A DNA stretch of 64,000 nt from Thalassolituus sp. UBA674. Its GTDB lineage: Bacteria; Pseudomonadota; Gammaproteobacteria; Pseudomonadales; Oceanobacteraceae. Below, one piece after another: positions 17,602 through 26,278 of this stretch. Below the pieces are notes generated by a model. The model saw only the letters and a list, made by a program, of their open reading frames with translations. It ran no database searches and was not told the origin of the DNA. Numbering within the stretch: position 1 is the stretch's first letter; each line of letters starts with the position of its first letter. The translations under genes were made by a program, and so were the position numbers. The stretch is from positions 266,508 through 330,507 of the forward strand of contig DBNK01000003.1 of NCBI GenBank assembly GCA_002298335.1, given 5' to 3'.

Positions 17602-19059
17602 ATGTCAATGATTCCAGTCATTATGGCCGGAGGGTCCGGTACCCGCCTCTGGCCGCTTTCACGCACCTCTTTCCCCAAGCAGTTCCTGACTCTGGGCTTT
17701 GAGCAGACTATGTTGCAGCAGACGGCAGCTCGCCTTAAAGGTCTGACAGACGTTGCTCCTATCGTGATCACGAATGAAGAGCACCGTTTTCTTGCCGCTG
17801 AGCAGCTGCGCCAGATGGGGCAGTCTGCCACGATTCTTCTGGAGCCCGTTGGGCGTAACACGGCACCTGCGATTGCACTGGCGGCTCTGCAAGCTCTGAA
17901 GAATGTCCAGGACGCGCAGGGTGACGAGCCTCCTGTACTGCTGATTCTGGCTGCGGACCACGTTATCAAAGATACATCTGCATTTCAGGCTGCTGTTAAG
18001 GCATTACTTCCTGACGTCCAGCAGGGACGATTCGGGACATTAGGGATTGTGCCTACTGAGGCCGCTACCGGCTATGGGTATATCCGTGCCGGGCTGGCGC
18101 GGAACAATCTGTTTGTCGTAGAAGAGTTTGTTGAGAAGCCGGACTCTGATACTGCTCAGTCTTACATTGATTCCGGAAACTACTACTGGAACAGTGGGAT
18201 GTTTCTGATACGTGCAGACCGTTATCTTGAAGAGCTTGAGAAATTCCGTCCGGATATCTATTCCGTGTGCAAGTCGGCAATGGCTGATACCACCTCGGAT
18301 CTGGATTTTGTGCGGGCTGATAAGGATATCTTCAGTGTTTGCCCGGATGAGTCAATAGATTATGCGGTTATGGAACCATTGGCATCTGGTCAGGATTCTT
18401 CTCAGGTAGTCGTCGCGCCTCTGGATGCTGGATGGAGTGATGTTGGCAGTTGGTCGGCCTTGTGGGACATTGCTGATAAGTGTGCTGATGGTAATGCGGT
18501 TCTGCATACGGGGGGTGATGAGGGTTCAGCCATCACTGAGGATACTGTTAACAGTCTGATCAGTACCTCTGATCGCCTGGTGGCAACCCTGGGGGTGCAG
18601 GATCTGATAATCGTGGACACTAAAGATGCTGTACTGATTGCCCATCGGGATAAGGTACAGGATGTGAAAAAGATTGCTGCCCAGATCAAAGCGGAAGGTG
18701 GATCTCAGCACCAGTTCCACCGCGAAGTATACCGTCCGTGGGGGCGCTATGATTCTGTGGATAATGGGCAGCGTTATCAGGTTAAGCGTATCACTGTGAA
18801 GCCTGGTGCTAAGCTTTCGGTTCAGATGCATCACCATCGTGCAGAGCACTGGATCGTTGTCTCCGGTACCGCAAGGGTCACCAACGGTGATGACACCTTC
18901 CTGGTGACGGAGAATGAGTCTACGTATATTCCTATCGGGCAAGTTCATTGCCTTGAAAACCCTGGCAAGGTAGAACTGGAGATGATTGAGGTTCAGTCAG
19001 GTTCCTATCTTGGGGAGGACGATATCGTCCGCTTTGAGGATAAGTACGGTCGCGCCTGA
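17602..19059 (+). CDS. manC: Mannose-1-phosphate guanylyltransferase / mannose-6-phosphate isomerase
   Basis: A 485-residue bifunctional type-II PMI-GMP enzyme. The pyrophosphorylase signature GGSGTRLWPLSR is at residues 10-21, FVEKPD in the middle, and the C-terminal cupin isomerase domain carries QMHHHRAEHWIVVSGTA and the YIPIGQVHCLENPG segment. It makes GDP-mannose from fructose-6-P via mannose-6-P, supplying mannose (or derived sugars) to the polymer. It begins the GC-richer conserved right arm of the locus after a 274-base gap. Confidence 0.95.
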   Translation: MSMIPVIMAGGSGTRLWPLSRTSFPKQFLTLGFEQTMLQQTAARLKGLTDVAPIVITNEEHRFLAAEQLRQMGQSATILLEPVGRNTAPAIALAALQALKNVQDAQGDEPPVLLILAADHVIKDTSAFQAAVKALLPDVQQGRFGTLGIVPTEAATGYGYIRAGLARNNLFVVEEFVEKPDSDTAQSYIDSGNYYWNSGMFLIRADRYLEELEKFRPDIYSVCKSAMADTTSDLDFVRADKDIFSVCPDESIDYAVMEPLASGQDSSQVVVAPLDAGWSDVGSWSALWDIADKCADGNAVLHTGGDEGSAITEDTVNSLISTSDRLVATLGVQDLIIVDTKDAVLIAHRDKVQDVKKIAAQIKAEGGSQHQFHREVYRPWGRYDSVDNGQRYQVKRITVKPGAKLSVQMHHHRAEHWIVVSGTARVTNGDDTFLVTENESTYIPIGQVHCLENPGKVELEMIEVQSGSYLGEDDIVRFEDKYGRA

Positions 19060-19157
19060 TATCCCCGTTCGGCTCCATTCCTGCCATTCGTTTACTGTGA
19101 GTGACAGCTAAGCAGGTTCAGGTATAGTCATTACTTTCTGTTAATGTGGGAGTGGCT

Positions 19158-20564
19158 ATGTCTGGCCGGGGATTGATCAGTTCTAATCAGAGCAGTTTCA
19201 GCTTCGCTTACCGTATGGTTGATGTGGTGATCATCCTGTCGGCTCTGTTGCTGTGCCAGTCTGTTCTGCTCCATGTGCAGTTTGATTCCGGGTATTTCTC
19301 AGCCGGGCTGATAGCAGTCGTTCTGTTTCTGATCTTGGGTGAGTCTCTCCAGCTTTATCGCTCCTGGCGGGCAGAACCGGTTTCCAAGTTGATTTTGACC
19401 ACTTCGGCCAGTTGGGGCGCTGTGTGTGTCTCGTTACTTACCATCAGCTTCTTCGCCAAGGTCTCTGAGGATTTCTCCCGTCTGACGATTGGCAGCTGGA
19501 TGGTGCTCTGTCTGTTCCTGCTGTCTACATGGCGCCTTCTTTTACGTGAAATTCTGAGGGAGATGCGCGGTCGCGGTTTCAATACCCGTAAGGTGGCTAT
19601 TGTCGGTCTGAATGATGCTGCAGTAGACATGCGCAATCAGATTTATCATCACCCTGAGATGGGCTATAAGTTCAGTGGCTTCTATGATGATCGCTGTCAT
19701 GTACGTTTGGGTGAGGATTTTCCAGATGATCATCTGGAAGGGACGATTGATGAGCTGATTGAGAAGACCCGCAAGGGCAAGTATGAGGTTATCTTCATTG
19801 CTCTGCCCCTGAAGGCTCAGAAGCGTATCAACTCGATTCTGGAAAAGTGCGGTGATACCACGGCCTCTGTGTACCTCATACCAGACTTCTTTACCTACAA
19901 CCTGCTGCATGCCCGTCTTACAGAGATTGGCAACATGCAGACTCTCAGCGTGTATGAATCTCCCATCTTTGGTGTGAACGATATTATAAAGCGCTTGTTT
20001 GATATCGTGTTCTCGCTGGCTGTGCTTTCAGTTATTGCTGTTCCTATGTTGGTCATTGCTGCTGCTATCAAGCTGACATCCCCGGGCCCGGTCATCTTCA
20101 AACAGCATCGTTATGGCCTGGACGGCCGCCGGATTGATGTCTGGAAGTTCCGCAGCATGACTACGGCGGATAACGGCGACACGGTGATGCAAGCCAGGAA
20201 GGGCGATAATCGGATCACGCCGTTGGGCGCAATTCTTCGTAAAACGTCTCTGGATGAACTTCCTCAGTTTATTAATGTATTACAGGGGCGGATGTCGGTT
20301 GTCGGGCCGAGGCCGCATGCGGTTGCGCACAATGAGGAGTACCGGAAGTTGATTCCGTACTATATGCTGCGCCATAAGGTTAAACCGGGAATCACTGGGT
20401 GGGCGCAGATCAATGGCTTCCGTGGAGAGACAGATACCCTGGACAAGATGGAAGGAAGGGTGAACTATGATCTGGACTATATCCGCAACTGGTCGCTGTG
20501 GATGGATATGAAGATCATTATCCTCACCTTTGTCAAAGGATTTACCGGCGGGAACGTTTATTAA
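19158..20564 (+). CDS. Undecaprenyl-phosphate glucose phosphotransferase (WcaJ type)
   Basis: About 468 residues. The N-terminal part has four hydrophobic helices, the middle a CoA-binding-like domain (VAIVGLNDAAVDMRNQI), and the C-terminal third the bacterial sugar transferase domain: FDIVFSLAVLSV, then SPGPVIFKQHRYGLDGR, WKFRSM, LRKTSLDELPQF, SVVGPRPHAVAHNEEY and KPGITGWAQINGFRGET. It starts the repeat unit by moving a sugar-1-phosphate, usually glucose, to undecaprenyl phosphate. I take ATG 19158, six bases after GGGAG, over GTG 19146. Confidence 0.92.
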   Translation: MSGRGLISSNQSSFSFAYRMVDVVIILSALLLCQSVLLHVQFDSGYFSAGLIAVVLFLILGESLQLYRSWRAEPVSKLILTTSASWGAVCVSLLTISFFAKVSEDFSRLTIGSWMVLCLFLLSTWRLLLREILREMRGRGFNTRKVAIVGLNDAAVDMRNQIYHHPEMGYKFSGFYDDRCHVRLGEDFPDDHLEGTIDELIEKTRKGKYEVIFIALPLKAQKRINSILEKCGDTTASVYLIPDFFTYNLLHARLTEIGNMQTLSVYESPIFGVNDIIKRLFDIVFSLAVLSVIAVPMLVIAAAIKLTSPGPVIFKQHRYGLDGRRIDVWKFRSMTTADNGDTVMQARKGDNRITPLGAILRKTSLDELPQFINVLQGRMSVVGPRPHAVAHNEEYRKLIPYYMLRHKVKPGITGWAQINGFRGETDTLDKMEGRVNYDLDYIRNWSLWMDMKIIILTFVKGFTGGNVY

Positions 20565-20566
20565 CT

Positions 20567-20980
20567 ATGTCCTCTGTGATCAGAAGCTGGCCTTTGATTG
20601 CTTTTGTACTTCTCGCTTCATTGCTGGTTGTGATGAGTTCTTTACACTCGATGAATCTTTTTGTTCCTGAGCTGAAAGCCTTGGAAAGGGCAATAGGCGG
20701 AGATAAGAATATGCATCTGGTTATGTCTTCATTGTTGGCATTTCTGGGGTGTATGTCAGCCTCCAGATATGTCAGGTCTGCATATTTTTCAGTTGTCGTC
20801 GTGCTTCCCCTATTGGCTCTGGCCCTGGCCGCAGATGAAGTACTGCAGAGGTTTTCTGCTGTCCGCTCATTTGACTGGCAGGATCTGAAGGCTGGTCTTC
20901 TGGGTATTATTTTCGGTGGCGCGTCTTATCTTATTGTTTGTATTATATCCAGATTGCTCAGGTCGGGCCGTATAGCCTGA
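20567..20980 (+). CDS. VanZ-like membrane protein
   Basis: About 137 residues with four hydrophobic helices and the VanZ pattern: KNMHLVMSSLLAFLG in the second helix and ADEVLQRFSAVRSFDWQDLKAG in the fourth region, where the D-E and R-x-F-D-W-x-D residues are typical. VanZ-family proteins of exopolysaccharide loci have no settled function. The start lies two bases after the previous stop, so it is co-translated with the WcaJ-type gene. Confidence 0.78.
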   Translation: MSSVIRSWPLIAFVLLASLLVVMSSLHSMNLFVPELKALERAIGGDKNMHLVMSSLLAFLGCMSASRYVRSAYFSVVVVLPLLALALAADEVLQRFSAVRSFDWQDLKAGLLGIIFGGASYLIVCIISRLLRSGRIA

Positions 20981-21110
20981 TCCTTGCTGAGACCCTGGTA
21001 ACGTGTATGGAATGTATATTAAATTAACGCTCGGATAGTTAAACTGCGATCAGTACTAAAACCAGTTCGACTAATGTTCGGCTAACAACCACATCTGCAG
21101 AGAGCCTAAA

Positions 21111-22358
21111 ATGAACCAACGAAACATTCGCCAACTTGCTACAGGGTCCTTTTACCCGGTGTCTGCGCGTTTCGCTGTTTTATCCGGTGCGTTGTTTTAC
21201 GGATCCAGTGTCTTTGCGGTTGAACCTCAGGGGGTATCTCTCGGCTCTGGGCTGAGTATTTTTCCTGACTTCAGTATGAGTGTTGTCAATGATGATAACG
21301 CTTATCTGCAGCCTGATGAGTCCAAGCAGGAGCTTAACTACACTAAGCTCAATCCCGGAGTGGCTTTGGAGGGGGATTTTGGCCGCTATCAGTTCCGGGC
21401 TGGCTATGAGGCGGAGAAGGGTATCTATAACAGCACGTATGATGATAATTATCTGGATCATCGTATCGGCTTGTCTTCAGAAATTGAGGTCAGTTCACGT
21501 CAGGTCGTTGATGTCAGTGCCGGGTTTAAATCGGGGCATGATGCCCGTGGCCGGGGTACGGTTGAAGGCTCTGATGCCCTGGGGATCAAATATCCGGATG
21601 AATATAACGAACTGACTGCCAGGGGTAAGTTCACGCATGGTGCTGATAAGGCCTTTGCTAATGTATCGACTCGCTTTGAGGCCTATGACAAGCGATACAA
21701 GAACAACTTTGAGAACGGCACACGTAATCGTGATCATCAGAAACTTACTGCGGGAGTTCAGTCATCGTTTTATCTGAGTGAAGATTCCGGATTGTTACTT
21801 GACCTCAGTTATACCGACGTGGCGTATAAAAATGACAGCTCGGTCGCGGATAATCGAGAAGGTGGCATTCTCAGGGCTCTGGGTGGTGCGGGCTGGGATA
21901 TTACGGGTAAGACCCGTGGCTCTGTTAAGGTTGGGGTTGTACGCCGTAGCTTCGACAGTGATGTTGTCGATGATGATACCCGCCTGACCTGGGAAGCGAA
22001 TCTGTTTTGGAGCCCGAAAACCTATTCAAGATTCACGCTGGGGTCTGCTCAGTCTGCGAATGAGACAAGTGGTCCGGGTAACTATGTTGATTCCAGTTTG
22101 ACCTCTTTGGCATGGGATTACACGATCTCTTCGTTCTACGCCGTCAGCGCAGACATCATGTATCTGGTCGATGACTTCTACCGTTCGGATGATGGGAGAA
22201 GTGATTCGACCATCAGCTTTGGGCTGAAAGGTGTCTATTCTCCTGTTGAAAAATTCGATCTGAGCCTGTCTTTCAAAAATGCCAATCGTGACTCTTCAGA
22301 TTCATCTCTCGATTATTCTCAGAATGTTGTTAGTCTCGGGGCTGAAATTGCAATCTGA
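21111..22358 (+). CDS. Outer-membrane beta-barrel protein of the exopolysaccharide locus
   Basis: A 415-residue protein with a long signal peptide (ending GALFYGSSVFA) and a mature part made of alternating beta-strand patterns with Asp/Tyr/Ser-rich turns, ending with VVSLGAEIAI, an outer-membrane C-terminal strand. It resembles the putative beta-barrel porin family PF10082. It sits directly before a short Wza-type export protein that lacks its own membrane-spanning helix, so I infer that it forms the outer-membrane channel for the polymer. Confidence 0.78.
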   Translation: MNQRNIRQLATGSFYPVSARFAVLSGALFYGSSVFAVEPQGVSLGSGLSIFPDFSMSVVNDDNAYLQPDESKQELNYTKLNPGVALEGDFGRYQFRAGYEAEKGIYNSTYDDNYLDHRIGLSSEIEVSSRQVVDVSAGFKSGHDARGRGTVEGSDALGIKYPDEYNELTARGKFTHGADKAFANVSTRFEAYDKRYKNNFENGTRNRDHQKLTAGVQSSFYLSEDSGLLLDLSYTDVAYKNDSSVADNREGGILRALGGAGWDITGKTRGSVKVGVVRRSFDSDVVDDDTRLTWEANLFWSPKTYSRFTLGSAQSANETSGPGNYVDSSLTSLAWDYTISSFYAVSADIMYLVDDFYRSDDGRSDSTISFGLKGVYSPVEKFDLSLSFKNANRDSSDSSLDYSQNVVSLGAEIAI

Positions 22359-22366
22359 AGTCTTTA

Positions 22367-22963
22367 ATGATCGGAGTAATGAACGTAGTGTTGGGGAAGA
22401 AGGTTAGTGAGATGGTTGCCGTGCTGGTGCGCTACGTGCTGTTTTTATGTCTGTCCGTACCATCAGCCATGACCTTTGCTGAAGACGGGGTGTATCTTCT
22501 GGGGCCGGGTGACCTTGTCAGAATTCGTGTCTACGATGAGCCCGATCTCAGTCTTGATGAAATCCGGATTGGTATGGCTGGCAGTCTTTCCTTCCCCTTA
22601 TTGGGAGATGTCCCTGTTGTGGGACAGACTCCGGAGAGGCTTGAAGCCTATCTGGTTGACCGTCTGAAAGGACCATATCTGGTTAATCCAAGCGTGACGG
22701 TCTCAATTCTTGAGTACCGACCCTTTTATATAAACGGGGAAGTCCGGAAACCCGGTAGTTACTCTTTCTATCCCGGTATGACCATTGACCGCGCCATTTC
22801 TGTCGCTGGCGGTTTTACTGACCGTGCATCCCGGGAAAAAATCTTTGTTGAACATGATCTGAGCGATAGCCGGGATCCGGATGGAACTCCGGAGGAGCGG
22901 GCTACGCTGAGTGATCAGGTACTGCCTGGAGATGTTATTACCGTTCGCCAGGGCTTCTTCTGA
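22367..22963 (+). CDS. Short Wza-like polysaccharide export (OPX) protein
   Basis: About 198 residues with a signal peptide (hydrophobic VLVRYVLFLCLSVPSAMTFA), a Poly_export domain (YLLGPGDLVRIRVYDEPDLS) and one SLBB domain (FYINGEVRKPGSYSFYPGMT...AVAGGF-like). Canonical Wza is almost twice as long, has a lipobox cysteine and ends in an amphipathic helix that crosses the outer membrane; neither lipobox nor helix is seen here. It would form a periplasmic ring and hand the polymer to the neighbouring barrel. The exact start is uncertain (ATGs at 22367, 22379, 22412). Confidence 0.85.
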   Translation: MIGVMNVVLGKKVSEMVAVLVRYVLFLCLSVPSAMTFAEDGVYLLGPGDLVRIRVYDEPDLSLDEIRIGMAGSLSFPLLGDVPVVGQTPERLEAYLVDRLKGPYLVNPSVTVSILEYRPFYINGEVRKPGSYSFYPGMTIDRAISVAGGFTDRASREKIFVEHDLSDSRDPDGTPEERATLSDQVLPGDVITVRQGFF

Positions 22964-22979
22964 AAGGTGTAAACTGACT

Positions 22980-25214
22980 GTGCAAGATCCATATTCAGAG
23001 CAAGGCACTTCCTCGCCGTCTGATTTTAATACTCCGGATTCGGATGAAGTAATTGATTTATCGTATTACTGGAGCTTGATCCGCCGACATCTCTGGAAAG
23101 TTATTTCACTCTCTGCTATCTGCACAGTCATTGCCGCACTTGTGGTTTTGGTGATGACGCCGGTTTATACGGCAACCAGCACACTGCTGATCGAATCGAA
23201 AGAAGCCAAGGTTGTTTCGATTGAAGAGGTTTATGGCCTCCCGGGTGCCAATTCGGAATATTTTCAAACCCAATTTGAGATTCTCAGATCAAGGGACTTG
23301 GCGAGAGAAGTTGTGCGTGCTTACTCTCTGACTGATGAGCCGGAATTTAATCCTTTTCATGAAAATGCAGAACGCGGTTTCTCACTGCGGGATCTGTTAA
23401 AAGGCGAGCCGACAGAGCCACCATCAGATGAGCGCATTTTTGAAGCGACGGTCTATCGCTTCTGGAAAACGGTGACAGTTACTCCGATACGTAATACACA
23501 ACTTGTCGATGTCTCTGTTGAAAGTGAATCTCCTTTACTTGCCAGAGAGCTGGCAGATGCTGTCTGTAAAGAATATATACGCAGTAAATTGCGTGAGAAA
23601 ATTGGTGTGACCAAAGAAGCCTCCTCCTTCCTTCAGGAGCGTCTTGGCTCGTTAAAAACACAGCTGGCAGAGTCTGAAAGGAAATTACAGGCCTATCGTG
23701 ATGAACATGGACTGGTCGACCTTGCTGGTGTTGATACCTTGGTTACCCAGGAGATAGACCAGATTACCCGCCAGTTAGTACAGGCCCGGACGCGTCGTCT
23801 TGAGCTTGAGAGCACCTACCGCCGATTGCAGGCTATGGACGAGTACAGCATGCAGTCGCTTGCAGCATTGCCGGCTATTGTCAGTCATCCGGTCGTTGTC
23901 TCTTTACGCAACAAAGAAACTGAAGCTGAGTTGCGGATCTCTGAGCTGTCGAAGCGTTATGGTGAGATGCATCCGAAGATGATTGCTGCGCGCTCTGAAC
24001 TTGCCTCTGTTGAAGACTCACTACTGGTGCAGATGAAAAGGATTGCGGAGAGTTTCGAAAACGATTTTGAGACTGCTCTGGACAAAGAGAAGTCGCTTGT
24101 TCAGGCAATGGATGTGGCCAAGTCTCAGGCTGAATCGATCAATGAGAACCAGTTTGAACTGACGAGTCTGATCCGTGAGGTAGAGGCCAATCGTCAGTTA
24201 TACGATCTGTTTTTTACCCGGATTAATGAAACGGCAGCAACGGGTGATCTTGAGCTTCCTTCTGCACGGATTGTGGACCCCGCAGTCGCGCCTGGCTCTC
24301 CTTCCAAGCCCAACAAGAAGTTTGTCCTTGCTGTTGTCGTATTTTTCAGTTTGATGCTTGGTGTCACTCTGGTTCTGTTGATCGATCTCCTCGACGCCAC
24401 CATCAAAAACCCCGACGAAGTGGATCGTAAGCTGGCGACCTATCTGCTTGGTGTTCTCCCTCTTATGGGCGGGCGCCGTAACCGCCGTAAAGGGGCGGAG
24501 CCGGAGATGCTGGTGCGGGCGTTCGCCGAGAATACCGAGCATGGCTTTACTGAGTCGGTGCGTACGATCCGTACCAGTCTGACGCTGGCCAGCATGCAGG
24601 TTCCGGCTAAGGTCATGCTGGTGACGTCTTCTGTGCCTTTTGAAGGCAAGACGACGCTGTCCTGCAATCTGTCTGAGGCTTTCGGTCAGGTTGAGAAAAC
24701 GCTGCTGATTGATGCCGATATGCGCCGTCCTTCTGTGGCGAAGAAGCTGGGTCTGACCCCTCATGCGCCGGGCCTTTCCAATGCGGTGGTTGCGCCTGAG
24801 TCGTTAGAAGAGTGCATTCAGCCGGTGGATGACCTGGGTATTGATGTGATGTCTTCGGGGCCGATTCCTCCGAACCCGCTCGAGTTGCTGGGCTCTGAGA
24901 GTTTCCGCTCGTTACTGGCAACCCTGAGCAGCCGGTACGACCGCATTATCATTGATTCGGCACCGGTCCATGCTGTGAGTGATGCTGTATATCTGTCGAC
25001 TCTGGTCGATGGGGTGGTGTATGTGGTTAAGGCCGATGCCACCAAAGACAGTCTGGTGAAAAAAGGGCTGGAGCGCATGAAGCAGAATCAGGCCCGTATT
25101 CTGGGTGTGGTGCTGAATCAGGTAGACGTTGAGCGTGAACGCAAATATACGGGCAGTTACGCCGGGTATTACGACACCTACGGCTATACTCATACGAACA
25201 ATAAGCTGAACTGA
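22980..25214 (+). CDS. Wzc/GumC-type polysaccharide co-polymerase with tyrosine autokinase domain
   Basis: About 744 residues. Near the N-terminus IDLSYYWSLIRRHLWKVISLS leads into the first membrane helix (Wzz domain), a long coiled-coil periplasmic region follows, and a second helix (FVLAVVVFFSLMLGVTLVLL) closes it. The cytosolic BY-kinase has Walker A SVPFEGKTTL, Walker A' LLIDADMRRP and Walker B IIIDSAPVHAVSD, then a C-terminal cluster of six tyrosines (YTGSYAGYYDTYGY) for autophosphorylation. It controls chain length and contacts the export protein. I start at GTG 22980, after the preceding stop; upstream in-frame starts lie inside the preceding gene. Confidence 0.92.
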   Translation: MQDPYSEQGTSSPSDFNTPDSDEVIDLSYYWSLIRRHLWKVISLSAICTVIAALVVLVMTPVYTATSTLLIESKEAKVVSIEEVYGLPGANSEYFQTQFEILRSRDLAREVVRAYSLTDEPEFNPFHENAERGFSLRDLLKGEPTEPPSDERIFEATVYRFWKTVTVTPIRNTQLVDVSVESESPLLARELADAVCKEYIRSKLREKIGVTKEASSFLQERLGSLKTQLAESERKLQAYRDEHGLVDLAGVDTLVTQEIDQITRQLVQARTRRLELESTYRRLQAMDEYSMQSLAALPAIVSHPVVVSLRNKETEAELRISELSKRYGEMHPKMIAARSELASVEDSLLVQMKRIAESFENDFETALDKEKSLVQAMDVAKSQAESINENQFELTSLIREVEANRQLYDLFFTRINETAATGDLELPSARIVDPAVAPGSPSKPNKKFVLAVVVFFSLMLGVTLVLLIDLLDATIKNPDEVDRKLATYLLGVLPLMGGRRNRRKGAEPEMLVRAFAENTEHGFTESVRTIRTSLTLASMQVPAKVMLVTSSVPFEGKTTLSCNLSEAFGQVEKTLLIDADMRRPSVAKKLGLTPHAPGLSNAVVAPESLEECIQPVDDLGIDVMSSGPIPPNPLELLGSESFRSLLATLSSRYDRIIIDSAPVHAVSDAVYLSTLVDGVVYVVKADATKDSLVKKGLERMKQNQARILGVVLNQVDVERERKYTGSYAGYYDTYGYTHTNNKLN

Positions 25215-25225
25215 ATCAGGCCAAG

Positions 25226-25855
25226 ATGGCTTTGCGAATAACGACTGGCACAGTCCGCTGGCTATGGATACCGGCGGCTGCTCTCTGCGCTCTGGCGCTT
25301 TACCTGTCCCTTGTGTTTGTTGCTTCGGCACTCGGTGGTCATCTGGCCTCCGGGAAAAAGAGCAATGCGTTACTGGATTTCTCTGTGATGGCTGCGCCCT
25401 GGAGCCCGGATGTTCTGGTGACAAAAGCCGAACATCTGCGTGCGTATGCGATTGCGCAGGATCTTGAGTACCGCAAAGTCACTATGGATGAGGTTGTGAC
25501 CTTGATGGAGCGGGCGATCTCCCTGCGTCCTTACTGGCCCTATTATCAGCTGGGTGCTCTGGATGCCGAGTATCTTGCCGGGAAAGAGCCCGCAGTAATT
25601 CAGCAGCGGCTGGATGTCATTATGTCTCTGGCCCCGAACGAGCGTGGGTTGGACCGCAATCTGATAGAGCTCTCCCTGTTGGCCTGGCGTAAGCTGAGAA
25701 CGGATCAGAAGCGCTGGGTTGCCCAGCGTATCAGCACCTCGACACACGCGACTCAGCGCCAGGCGCAGTTACTACTCGGTCGACTGATTGCTGATGACCG
25801 CATTTATTGTGCTGAGCTGCCGTGGAGTCTGGTCCGCTCTCATTGTCATAGGTGA
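25226..25855 (+). CDS. VpsP-like membrane-anchored protein of the exopolysaccharide locus
   Basis: A 209-residue protein with one N-terminal anchor (WLWIPAAALCALALYLSLVFVASAL) and a helical, TPR-like periplasmic or cytoplasmic domain (SPDVLVTKAEHLRAYAI, LMERAISLRPYWPYYQLGALD). It resembles VpsP-type proteins found at the ends of vps-like loci; the exact role is not known. It starts 11 bases after the kinase gene. Assignment rests on length, layout and position rather than on a catalytic motif. Confidence 0.65.
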   Translation: MALRITTGTVRWLWIPAAALCALALYLSLVFVASALGGHLASGKKSNALLDFSVMAAPWSPDVLVTKAEHLRAYAIAQDLEYRKVTMDEVVTLMERAISLRPYWPYYQLGALDAEYLAGKEPAVIQQRLDVIMSLAPNERGLDRNLIELSLLAWRKLRTDQKRWVAQRISTSTHATQRQAQLLLGRLIADDRIYCAELPWSLVRSHCHR

Positions 25856-26278
25856 CACTGTCTGCGGTGATCAGGCATGCCGGGGTGGCAGTGGTATCTG
25901 TTGGGCCTGTGTCCAGCTTCGGTCGCTTTACTTTCCCGATGGTCTTCCTGCGTGCGTATCCGCGTTTCTTCTGACTGAGCGTCGTGCTTTCACCACAGGC
26001 ACGGTATCTGTGGAATCTGCTTGACCAGCCCGTTGTCTCTTAACCGTTCTCTTTTTATTCCCGGAACCTTCGTTTGTGACGCTCTGTCTACACAAATGTT
26101 AAATTTTCATGAAACTTGTATTAAGTAATGGTGAAGAATTGCTGTCGTGTGGGAACATAGCACCTCTTCGCTGGCTGAAAATACGCCGGCTTTTACTCTT
26201 TCTGCAGGCCTGATCCCCACCGCGTACCGGTTTATCCGTCGTGCCTGCCCATAACTAACGTATGTTACAGGAGGCTCC
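25856..26278. other. Intergenic region after the polysaccharide locus
   Basis: A 423-base gap at the end of the locus. It contains no convincing gene; small open frames (for example a 31-codon frame from 25876) have no ribosome site and no recognisable features. The AT-rich stretch near 26097-26140 probably includes the promoter of the following gene. I see no clear terminator. Confidence 0.5.

Noticed and set aside
25876..25971. Short frame starting at 25876 after the VpsP-like gene
   Set aside because: 31 codons, no RBS, no conserved features; could at most be a remnant and is not supported.
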